This document shows positions 23,778 through 32,400 of a stretch of DNA of 64,000 nt, one piece after another. The notes beneath the pieces were generated by a model. The model had not been told where the DNA came from and made no database searches. It saw nothing but the letters and a program-made list of their open reading frames with translations. Position numbers and translations under genes: made by a program. How positions within the stretch are numbered: the stretch's first letter is position 1; each line of letters starts with the position of its first letter. Source of the DNA: JBFLYH01 sp964630235 (GTDB lineage: Bacteria; Oederibacteriota; JAAXVQ01; JAUVAV01); assembly GCA_964630235.1 (NCBI GenBank), contig CAZVUO010000002.1, positions 124,001 through 188,000 of the forward strand, read 5' to 3'.

Positions 23778-25484
23778 CTAGCTGCCGAAAAGTCCGAACA
23801 AGCCTTTTTTCTTCTCCTGCTTCTTCACTTCGCCTTCGTCCGCGGGTTTGTCCGACTTGACTTCCGGGTACTCCACGGATTTTCCGCGTTCAAAGGTCTT
23901 GTGCTTGGTGGTGTCGTGGCGGTCGGGCATCTTGGTGTCCGACTGCTCCCGGGTGAACTGGCTGATTTCCGATTCCGACAATCCAGAATTGGGGGTGATC
24001 TTGATCGCCTGTTCCTTGCCCGTGCCCAGGTCCGTGGCCGACACGCGCACAATGCCGTTCGCGTCCACGTCGAAGCAGACCTCGATTTGCGGCACCTCCC
24101 GGGGAGCGGGCGGAATCCCGATCAGATCGAAGGTCCCGATCAGTTTGTTGTCGGCCGCCATGGGCTTCTCGCCCTGGAAGACCTGGATGCGGACAAAAGT
24201 CTGATTGTCCTTGGCGGTCGAGAAGATCTCGGCTTTGCGCACCGGAATGGTGCTGTTCTTCTCGATGATCTTCGACATCATGCCGCCCTCGGTGCGGATG
24301 CCCAGCGAAAACGGGGTCACGTCCAGGAGCAGGATGTCGCGGATGTTGCCCTTGAGCACCGAAGCCTGAATGGCGGCGCCCGCGGCCACGGCCTCATCCG
24401 GGTTGACCCCGGCGTACGGTTCTTTGTTGAAGAGCCGGCGCACGGTTTCGCGCACTTTGGGCATGCGGGTCATGCCGCCGACCAGCACGACCTCGTCAAT
24501 GTCGGCGGGTTTGAGCCCCGCGTCGCGCAGGGCCGCCTCGCAGGGCTTGACCGTGCTTTCGATCAAATCCTTGGTCAGTTCCTCCAGTTTGCCCCGGGTG
24601 AGCTTGGTGGCCAGGTGCTTGGGGCCGGAAGCATCCGACGCGATGAAGGGGAGCGAGAGATCCGCCACCGGTTTCTCCGAGAGTTCGCACTTGGCTTTTT
24701 CACCGACTTCCTTCATGCGCTGGAGCGCGATCCGGTCCTTGCGCAGGTCAATATTTTCCTTTTTCAGAAAATCCTCGATCAGCCAGTCAATGATCCGCTG
24801 GTCGAAGTCGTCTCCGCCCAGGTGGGTGTCGCCGGACGTGGCCTTGACTTCGTACACGCCGTTGCCCAGCTCCAGGATGCTGAAGTCGAACGTTCCCCCG
24901 CCCAGGTCATAGACCACGATCTTGCGCTTGGTCTTGCGGTCGAATCCCGAGGCCAGGGAGGCAGCCGTGGGTTCGTTGATGATGCGCAAGACCTCCAGGC
25001 CGGCGATCCGGCCTGCGTCTTTGGTCGCCTGGCGCTGGCTGTCGTTGAAATAAGCCGGACAGGTGATCACGGCCTTCTCGATCTTTTCCCCCAGGTGCGC
25101 CTCGCAGTCGCGTTTGATTTTTCCCAGGATCATGGCCGATATTTCCGGCGGCGAGTAGTTGCGGTTGTTGACCCGCACCCGCACATCCCCGTTGCTGGCC
25201 GCCACCAGGGAATACGGCACCAGCTCGCGGTCCTTCTGCACCGCGGGATCTTCCAGCTTAAGCCCCATGAACCTTTTGATGGAAAAAACCGTGGTCTCGG
25301 GGTTGATCACTTCCTGCCGCTTGGCCGGCTCCCCCACCGCGACCTCGTTGTTCTTCATGAAGCTCACGACCGACGGGGTGGTGCGCATGCCTTCGGCGTT
25401 GGGAATGATGACCAGCTCGTTTTCTTGCATGATCGCGGCGCACGAATTGGTGGTGCCGAGGTCAATGCCGATGATTTTGGACAT
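23778..25484 (-). CDS. Hsp70 (DnaK-type) chaperone lacking the C-terminal lid
   Basis: The protein has 568 residues against about 610-640 for housekeeping DnaK. The nucleotide-binding domain is complete: GIDLGTTNS (6-14), VITCPAYFNDSQRQATKDAG, INEPTAASLA, VYDLGGGTFD (191-200), VLVGGMTRMP. The linker DILLLDV (383-389) and beta-sandwich substrate domain (390-500) follow. After about 505 the alpha-helical lid is missing; instead there are roughly 60 charged residues ending in KKKGLFGLFGS. The J-domain gene lies 30 bases upstream. It is probably a specialised paralogue, since the lid loss should weaken substrate capture. Whether a second, full-length dnaK exists cannot be seen here. Confidence 0.93.
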   Translation of the reverse strand: MSKIIGIDLGTTNSCAAIMQENELVIIPNAEGMRTTPSVVSFMKNNEVAVGEPAKRQEVINPETTVFSIKRFMGLKLEDPAVQKDRELVPYSLVAASNGDVRVRVNNRNYSPPEISAMILGKIKRDCEAHLGEKIEKAVITCPAYFNDSQRQATKDAGRIAGLEVLRIINEPTAASLASGFDRKTKRKIVVYDLGGGTFDFSILELGNGVYEVKATSGDTHLGGDDFDQRIIDWLIEDFLKKENIDLRKDRIALQRMKEVGEKAKCELSEKPVADLSLPFIASDASGPKHLATKLTRGKLEELTKDLIESTVKPCEAALRDAGLKPADIDEVVLVGGMTRMPKVRETVRRLFNKEPYAGVNPDEAVAAGAAIQASVLKGNIRDILLLDVTPFSLGIRTEGGMMSKIIEKNSTIPVRKAEIFSTAKDNQTFVRIQVFQGEKPMAADNKLIGTFDLIGIPPAPREVPQIEVCFDVDANGIVRVSATDLGTGKEQAIKITPNSGLSESEISQFTREQSDTKMPDRHDTTKHKTFERGKSVEYPEVKSDKPADEGEVKKQEKKKGLFGLFGS

Positions 25485-25514
25485 GCCAACCGCCTTTCTT
25501 TCGCAACCCGCCGC

Positions 25515-26060
25515 TTACTTCTTGCTCAGATCATCCAAGCGCCGCAGGGTGCGCTGGATTTCCTGGTCCTTGGGCAAAAGCAGTTTGACCTTCTTGAAAT
25601 AGGTCCGGGCTTCTTCCACCTTGTCCATCTCCACCAGGCACAAGGCCATATTATACAGGGCCTCGGGGAACTTCGGCCACTGCAGGACCGCTTCGCGGAA
25701 TTTGGCCAGCGCTTTGGTCTTCTGCCGGCTGTAGAGGGCCAGGCCCGCGTTGAACTGCGCGACCGCGGCCTGCCACTGTTTTTTCTGCTTGCCCTGGAAG
25801 AACCAGAACCGCCGTTCGGGCGCTTTCCGTTTGAGCGGGCAATAGATCTGAAAATTATAGATCTTTCGCTTTTGGGGATCGGAAAGGGTCTGATAGGCCT
25901 CCACGACCTTCGAGGTCATCAGGTGTGCCCAGTCCGCCCGGTCCGGGTTGTGGTCCGGATGGTATTTGTACAACAGCATGCGGTAGGCGGACTCAATCTC
26001 TTCCCGGTTCGCCGCCGGGTAAACTTCCAGGATTTCATAAAAATTCTGCTCGGTCGCCAT
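25515..26060 (-). CDS. J-domain protein with TPR-like C-terminus
   Basis: The protein has 181 residues. An N-terminal J domain (5-70) has the HPD motif at 34-36 (YKYHPDHNPDR), which stimulates Hsp70 ATPase. There is no Gly/Phe region and no zinc finger, so this is a class C J protein. Residues 95-180 form TPR-like helix pairs (KFREAVLQWPKFPEALYNM, E-A-RTYFKKVKLLLP). It starts 201 bases after the cyclase-like gene and ends 30 bases before the Hsp70 gene, so J protein and Hsp70 very likely work as a pair, with the TPR part choosing the client. Probably cytoplasmic. Confidence 0.9.
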   Translation of the reverse strand: MATEQNFYEILEVYPAANREEIESAYRMLLYKYHPDHNPDRADWAHLMTSKVVEAYQTLSDPQKRKIYNFQIYCPLKRKAPERRFWFFQGKQKKQWQAAVAQFNAGLALYSRQKTKALAKFREAVLQWPKFPEALYNMALCLVEMDKVEEARTYFKKVKLLLPKDQEIQRTLRRLDDLSKK

Positions 26061-26099
26061 GCGGTTCCCTTTATTCCATGAACATTTTTACTTTCGTTC

Positions 26100-26202
26100 G
26101 TCACCCCGGCCCAGTCCTGGCGGATTTGGGCCAGGGCGGAAGCCGGGGTCCAGAATGTCTTTTAAATCATTGCCTCTGGATACCGGCTTTCGCCGGTATG
26201 AC
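26100..26202. repeat. GTCACCCCGGC/GGTATGAC palindromic repeat carrying a 27-nt nested insert
   Basis: Ends GTCACCCCGGC and CCGGTATGAC are inverted, and the right part is TGGATACCGGCTTTCGCCGG, a widespread type of bacterial dispersed repeat. In the left arm a 27-base module (26111-26137) interrupts the sequence that reads CACCCCGGCGGAAGCCGGGG in the copy at 52287. The gap (26061-26261) has no coding sequence. Confidence 0.85.
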
Positions 26203-26261
26203 ATTAAAACGCAAAACCATCAAGCCAGGCAGGACGACTTGCCCGTGTTTTTGGCAACAGA

Positions 26262-27719
26262 TCAGAACTTCGCGCCGGTCACGCGGTAGACTTCCAGCGT
26301 GTCCCCGCTGTCCGGCAATTGCAGATCCTCGACCTTTTCACCCCGGATCAGGTTGGTGACGCGCCGGAATACGTCCCCCGCGACCATGACGACGGAAAAA
26401 GCCTGGTTGCTCATCTTCTGGGTAAAGCTCAGGTAATCCCGGATCACCTCGGTCACGGCGAGGCCGCGCTGCGTCAGCAGCGATCCGCCGGCCTCCCCCG
26501 AGCACACGCCCAGGGAAATGAACAGGGGTTTTTCGCTGCGCGCCACGCGCCGTTTGTTGATTTCAGCCAGCGCTTTCTGAACATTGACCGCCGTAATGAC
26601 GGCGCGCCGGTCGTCGTCCTGGTGCGGCTGCGGCACCCCGAAGACCGCCAGAAACTGGTTCTCGGTGAACTTGTAGACCTGGCCTTCGTATTCAAACAGG
26701 GTGTGCACGAATTTTTTAAAATACGCTTCCAAGGCTTCAGAAAAACTGGCCGCGTCCTCGGAGGTCGCCTGCTGCGACACCTGGCTCAGGTCGGCGAACA
26801 GAACGGTAACCGGATGCCGTTTCCCGTCGGCTTCGGGCGTCACGGACACGGAGGCGTCAATAAACCGTTCCTGGGCTTCTTTGGTGATGTACAGCTCGAA
26901 CGACGCCTTGATTTTTTCCACTTCCTTCAGTTCGTCCGCCACCACGTCGAACGCGTCCTTGATGCGCACTTTTTCCTTCAGTTCCTGCACCATCAAGTTG
27001 AAACTCTGGGTCAGGAGACCGATTTCATCCCGGCTTCTCACCGGCGCGGTGACGCCCAGGTCGCCTTTGGCCACCCTGGACATGGCCGCGGTCAGCTCGG
27101 CGATCGGACGCGTGACGGTTTTGGACACCCAGAGCGCGCCGCCGAACCCGACAATGATCATGACCAGGGTGAGAAGAATGTTGCGGACTTTGGCGAACAT
27201 AATTTCCCGTTTGAGAGCCAGCAGGGAGAAGCGCAGATTGACCGTGGCCACGCGCTCGTTCTCCACCACGATGTCGCCGGAAATCTTGGCGGTGTTCCCG
27301 GCCGGGAAGGCGTACTGCGCGAGCTTGAGCAGGGAATCCATGCTTTCGTCCATGCCCTGCAGGGACCGGTCAAGCTGGGCCGCGGTGGCCGGGTTCAGGG
27401 TGAAGGCCTTGATATCGCCTCCGGTGTCCACGATCGAAATATAGATAATATTGGCGTCGAGGTTCCTGACCACCTTGATGAACTCCTGAAAGATGGGCCA
27501 GGACACGCGTTCACCGGCCAGGGGTTCGATCAGTTTCAGCGCCGCGACCATGTTCCCCACATCGGTCATACGCTTGTCCATTTCCTGGATTTTGACCTGT
27601 TCTTCCTGGATGATGGAAAAATAGGAAACCACGCCCATCATGAGCGCCACCAGGGCGATCACCAGGATGGTGATTTTATAGGTTAGGCCGAACGCCGCTC
27701 GTTTTTTAGTTTGCGCCAT
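26262..27719 (-). CDS. HAMP receptor with degenerate class III adenylate/guanylate cyclase domain
   Basis: This 485-residue membrane receptor has TM1 at 12-34, a periplasmic sensor at about 35-175, TM2 at 178-198, HAMP at 199-250, a linker helix, and a class III cyclase homology domain at 303-485. The first metal Asp is present (D310 in VTVLFADLS). The second metal site, normally G-D in K-x2-GD-x2-LAxFG, reads E353-N354 (KFTENQFLAVFG), and the later GEV-type motif is GVCSGEAGG. It is therefore probably a poor cyclase or a signalling pseudo-enzyme. It lies between the propeller lipoprotein and the J protein, possibly as their sensor. Confidence 0.85.
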   Translation of the reverse strand: MAQTKKRAAFGLTYKITILVIALVALMMGVVSYFSIIQEEQVKIQEMDKRMTDVGNMVAALKLIEPLAGERVSWPIFQEFIKVVRNLDANIIYISIVDTGGDIKAFTLNPATAAQLDRSLQGMDESMDSLLKLAQYAFPAGNTAKISGDIVVENERVATVNLRFSLLALKREIMFAKVRNILLTLVMIIVGFGGALWVSKTVTRPIAELTAAMSRVAKGDLGVTAPVRSRDEIGLLTQSFNLMVQELKEKVRIKDAFDVVADELKEVEKIKASFELYITKEAQERFIDASVSVTPEADGKRHPVTVLFADLSQVSQQATSEDAASFSEALEAYFKKFVHTLFEYEGQVYKFTENQFLAVFGVPQPHQDDDRRAVITAVNVQKALAEINKRRVARSEKPLFISLGVCSGEAGGSLLTQRGLAVTEVIRDYLSFTQKMSNQAFSVVMVAGDVFRRVTNLIRGEKVEDLQLPDSGDTLEVYRVTGAKF

Positions 27720-27863
27720 GGTGTAATCCCGGGTTCCGCACTTGCACCCCTCCGCTCACCCTCCCACCGTGCAGACGCGAAAGGGTATCTCGGTCCGGCC
27801 CCAGGTCCCTGAGGTCGAGGGGGGCGTGATCTTCAGATGCCCCGCAGCCTGCTGCGGGAAGTT

Positions 27864-29267
27864 TCACTGGGCGAGATAGGTAAAGCCATAAACACTGCGG
27901 TCAAAGGAACCGACCACTAAAATGCCGTCCGAGATCACCGGCGAGGAATTCACCGCGCCCTGAGTGGCGTACGCCCATCTGGCTTTGCCGTCGCTGGCGC
28001 GCACGGCCGCCACGGAACTGCCGGCGCCGACATAAACCGTGCCGTTGAATTCCACCGGCGAGGACAGGATGGCCCCCTCCTGCTTCGCCTTCCAGACCAT
28101 CCCGCCCGAGGAGGCGCTGAGGGCGTACAGGGTTTTATCCTTGGACCCAACGTAGAGATACTTGCCGGACAAACAGGGCGACGAAGAGACCCAGCCCAGG
28201 GTGGCCGCCTTCCAGGCCAGCTCGCCTGTTTCCAGGTTCAAGGCGTAGATGTTCTTGTCGTCCGAGCCGAAATACACCTTGTCCTCGCCGATGGCCGCGC
28301 TGGAGAAAATCTGTTTCTCGGCTTTATAGCTCCACTTCACGGACCCGTCCGCGGTGGAGAGGGCGTAAAAAGTCCCGCCCAGGGTTCCCACGTACAGAAC
28401 GCCGTCGCGTATCTTCGGGCTTCCGGCCACGGGCCCGTCCAGGGCTTTTTTCCAAACCGCCGCGCCGTTGGCGGACGAAAAAGCGTGAATCTGCCCGTCC
28501 ATGGATCCGATGTAAACCACCCCGCCCACCACGGCCGGGCTGGAATAATTGATGGCGTCGCCGGTCATGGCGCGCCACAGCAGGCTGCCGTCCTTGGCGC
28601 TGAGGCAGTAAAGATAAGTATCCATCGAGCCAACGAACACCTTGCCGCTGACCACGGCCGGCGAGGAGGTCACGCCCGCGCCGGTGGCTTTCTCCCAGAT
28701 CTGCCGGCCGTCCTTGGCGTTGATCGCGTATACTTTGCCGTCCCCGGAACCGATGAACGCGACGCCTCCCACCACGGCCGGCGAACTGTCAATTTGCTCG
28801 CCAGTGCGGTATTTCCACTGCAGGTCCAAAGGCGGGGTGAGCGGGGCGCCGGACGCCGGGCAATTTTTATCATTTTGACGGAACATGGCCCAGCCCGTGG
28901 CCTTGGCGCTGGAAACAACCGGCGCCGCGGCCTGTTCAGCCGGTTTGGTTTCATCCTGAACCGGTGGAACGGCCTGGATCTTTTCCTCGACCGCCGCGAT
29001 CTCACGCTGGATTTTTTCCACCTGACGGCGCGCCGTCGTGCCGCCGCCGCGCTGGGCGGCTTCCAGGGCCAGGCGCAGCTCCTCCAGCTTTTTCTGCTGC
29101 TCGGCGATGATCCGCTGCTGCTCCGCGGCTTTCTGCTGGGTTTGCACATTGCCCGAAACATTGAACTGGATCTTGATTTCTTTTTCCTTGCTGGGACCGC
29201 CGCACCCCAGCAGGGCGGCCGTCAACAGAATGGCGAGGGAAATAGCGGCAGGGTGGCGCAAAGGCAT
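27864..29267 (-). CDS. PQQ-like beta-propeller lipoprotein
   Basis: The protein has 467 residues. The lipobox LLGCGG places the lipidated cysteine at C22. A Lys/Gln/Glu-rich coiled coil (about 30-100) links it to an eight-bladed-type propeller with about seven SSPAVVGGVVYIGS / VYALNAKDG repeats from about 130 to the end. It probably stands on the periplasmic side of a membrane as a protein-binding scaffold, as BamB does. The start at 29267 (MPLRHPAA) has AAGGAG nine bases upstream; the earlier ATG at 29285 has a weak site. A good promoter lies 60 bases upstream, so it heads the chaperone cluster. BamB is a possible relative, but a BamA link is not shown. Confidence 0.88.
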   Translation of the reverse strand: MPLRHPAAISLAILLTAALLGCGGPSKEKEIKIQFNVSGNVQTQQKAAEQQRIIAEQQKKLEELRLALEAAQRGGGTTARRQVEKIQREIAAVEEKIQAVPPVQDETKPAEQAAAPVVSSAKATGWAMFRQNDKNCPASGAPLTPPLDLQWKYRTGEQIDSSPAVVGGVAFIGSGDGKVYAINAKDGRQIWEKATGAGVTSSPAVVSGKVFVGSMDTYLYCLSAKDGSLLWRAMTGDAINYSSPAVVGGVVYIGSMDGQIHAFSSANGAAVWKKALDGPVAGSPKIRDGVLYVGTLGGTFYALSTADGSVKWSYKAEKQIFSSAAIGEDKVYFGSDDKNIYALNLETGELAWKAATLGWVSSSPCLSGKYLYVGSKDKTLYALSASSGGMVWKAKQEGAILSSPVEFNGTVYVGAGSSVAAVRASDGKARWAYATQGAVNSSPVISDGILVVGSFDRSVYGFTYLAQ

Positions 29268-29326
29268 GGGTTTGGGCTCCTTCATTCCCGGAACACACTA
29301 GGATGCGGAATAGGAAATACTTACAG

Positions 29327-29356
29327 ATTCTAGCACGCGTCAATTTAAATTGTCAA
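29327..29356 (-). promoter_or_regulatory. Sigma70-type promoter for the propeller lipoprotein gene
   Basis: On the minus strand TTGACA (29356-29351) and TAGAAT (29332-29327) are separated by 18 bases, close to consensus at both boxes. The lipoprotein start codon is 59 bases further on. It is the only strong promoter I see upstream of the cluster ending at 21852. Confidence 0.75.
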
Positions 29357-29436
29357 TCTTGCTCTACCTATTTTGGCAAGTGAGATGACGGAAATTCCAG
29401 GAAAGGAACCACATTATAAGCAGAAGTCGCCTTCCG

Positions 29437-32400
29437 CTAGTTCAAAGCCATTTCCTCGGAAGTCTCCGGAGCCTCCTCCGGAACGACCTGCCGGGCTTCG
29501 GTCTCTCCTTTGAACTTGACCGAGATCAACCTGGAAACGCCAGATTCCTGCATGGTCACGCCGAAAAGAATATCCGCCGTTTCCATGGTCAGTTTATTGT
29601 GGGTAATGACGATAAACTGGGACAACGCCGCAAAATCGCGCAAAATCTTGCAGAACCGCATGGTATTGGCGTCATCCAGGGGAGCGTCCATCTCGTCGAA
29701 TATGCAGAACGGACTGGGTTTGATCAAGTAAATGGCGAACAAGAGCGCAATCGCCGTCAACGCTTTTTCCCCTCCGGAAAGCAGGGAGATATGCTGCAAA
29801 CGTTTTCCCGGCGGGCGGGCGATGATCTCGATCCCCGTTTCCAGCAGATCCATCTCGTCCACCAAAACCAGATCCGCCTCGCCGCCGTTGAAGAGCCGCC
29901 TGAAAACCTCCTTGAATTTTTCCCGGACCGCGGCGAAGGTCGCGGAGAACCGTTCGCGGCTTTCCTGGTTGATACGCGTGATCAGGCGCTGCAGCTTTTC
30001 CTTGGATGCTTTGAGATCGTCCAGTTGCTGCGAGAGGAACGTATAACGCTGCTGAAGTTCGTCGTATTCCTCCACGGCCACGAGGTTCACCGCGCCCATG
30101 GCCGCGAGCTTGGTCTTCAGTTCTTCGATGCGCTCCGGGCCGGTCTCCTCCACCGCGGGGTCGCCGCCCGCATCGGTCCCGTCCTGGGGAGATTCGGGTT
30201 CCAGCGCCAGATTCAGGCGGTATTCCTGCTCCAGGTAACTTTCCAGGGTCTGCAGCGCCAAGCGCTGCCGGGTCTGCTCCAGCTCGTGCCGGTGGGCGTC
30301 GCCTCGCAGCCGGTCCAGCACGGTATGCAGTTCCCGCCACGCGTGGTCCCGCGCTTCCTTGTCCGCGCGCAGGTGCTCGCGGCGATCCCGGATCTCGGCC
30401 ACGCCCCGCTCCAGCTCTTCGCGGCGGCCGGCCAGGGCCTGCAGCCAGCCCTGACGTTCCTCGCGCTGAACGTCGAGCTCGGCCAGGCGGTCCCGCGCGC
30501 CCTCCCACACGGTCTGTTTCTCGGCCTGCTGACCGGCCAGCGCATCCGCCTCCGCAGCCAGCCGCTCGTTCTCGGCTTCCAGCGCGCGCAGCTGCTCCTC
30601 CCGGGCGGCCACCGAGACACGGAGGGTGCCGGCCTGGTAGGACCGCTGTTCGAATTCCTGCCGCAGATGTTCGATCTCCGCCTGGGCCGACAGCAGCTGT
30701 TCCTGGGTCTCCTGTTCCGCCTGGCCGCTGTCACGCACCTGCCGCTCCGCCTCCAGCCGCTCCTCTTCAACCTGCCGCAGCGCTTGGTCCAGCGCCTGAT
30801 ATTCACCGCCCCAGGTGCCGGACTGTCGCTCCACTTCCGCCAGCTGCGATTCGACCCGTTCCAGGCTTTTTTCCAGCTGGGCATCGCGGATTTCCAGTTC
30901 GTGCACTTCCCCGCGCAAGGCGGACAGGCCGCCGAGGATTTCCTCAAGCTGGCGGCGGGTGGATTCGGCTTCGGTCTGGGTTCTCTGCTGGTTGCTGGAC
31001 AGGAGGCCGATCTGCAGGCGCAGTTCCTCGCATTCGCGTTCCCGTCCCAGCAGCCCGCGTTCGTGCAGATCGGCACTGCCGCCGGTCATCCAGCCTTCCC
31101 GTTCAAACACTTCACCGGCCAGCGTCACCAGGACGCACCGGGCGCCGTCCGCGCGCGCCCTCCTGGCGGCGTCGCGGTCCTCCACCAGGGCCACCTGGTC
31201 CAGCAGCGCGTCGAAGAGCGGCCGGAAGCGTTCGTCAATTTTGACCAGGGAACCCGCCCACCCCACGATACCCGCGCCCCCCAGCCAGGCCGGTTCCTCG
31301 TCGAGCGTGAAGCGGGAAGGGTCGGTATGGGCGCCCAGGCGTTCCAGCGGGATCACGGTCGCGCGCCCCCGGTTCTCCTCGGACAGAAAATCCAGCACGG
31401 CCAGGGCCTGGGCTTCGGTTTCCACCAGGATATACTGCAATTTCCGCCCGAGCCAGGCCTCCAACGCCAGTTCGTACCTCTGCTCTGTCCGCATAAAAGC
31501 CGCCACCGGCCCCAGCACGCCGGGCAGTCGCTCCGGACGCGCGTTGTGTTCCAGCAGAACGGCTTTGGCGCCGGCCTCATAGCCTTCCAGCCCGCTCTGC
31601 AGTTCCTCGATCCAGCTCAAGCGGGACGTGAGCTGGGTCTGGGTGGTGCTGAAATTTTCCAGCATGGCGTTCAGCGTGCCGAGCACCTGTTCCACCCGTT
31701 CCTGCTCGCTCTCCAAATGCGCGCGTTCCGCGTTGAGCGATTCCACCGCGGCCCGCAACCCGTCCCGGTCCGCAACCAGCCGGCTTTTTTCCTCGGCCAT
31801 GTCCCGGCTCTGGCCGGCCAGCGCTCCCAGCTGCTGCTGCAGCCGGTCGCGCTGCTGCGCCAGTTCGGCGCGGCGTCCGGAAAGGTTCTGCAGCGTTCCG
31901 CGCCAGCGGGCGGTTTCGTCCACCATCTGCAGCAAACGGGTCTGGCGTTCCTGCACGGCCTGGACCTTGGTCTTGAGCTCCTGCTCCAGCTGGCGCAGGC
32001 GCTCCTCCACTCCCTCCAGTTCGCGCTTTTCGCGTTCGCGTTCCGCCTGCTTTTGGGTCCGGGCCGCTTGCAGGTCGTTGCGCTGGCGCCGGCACTCCTC
32101 GGCCCGGCCGCCGAGCTGGCTGGACTCCTCGGCCAGCCTCTGCATCTCGCCCCGCAGATCCTGCTGGCGCAGGGTCGAAGTCGAAAGGAACTCCTCGGTT
32201 TTGACCGTTTCTTCGGTGACGCGCTGCCAGGCGGTCTGAAGGTCGGCGGCCCGGCTTTCGGCTCCGGCCAGTTCCGCGCCCAGGCGGTCGAGTTCTTCGC
32301 TGAGATGGCGCTGCTGGTGCTCGTTCTGCTCCACCTGCTGGCGGCAGGTTTCCCATTCACGTTCCACGCGGCGCAGTTCCCGTTTGAGCTGGTGCAGTTC

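Noticed and set aside
22563..26081. A 1172-residue open frame on the plus strand opposite the Hsp70 and PilB-like genes
   Set aside because: It has no recognisable domain and runs through known genes antisense. High GC makes stop codons rare, so long antisense frames are expected.
29327..29436. A small gene between smc and the propeller lipoprotein
   Set aside because: The stretch is A/T-rich and best explained as the promoter region; no frame with a ribosome site was found.
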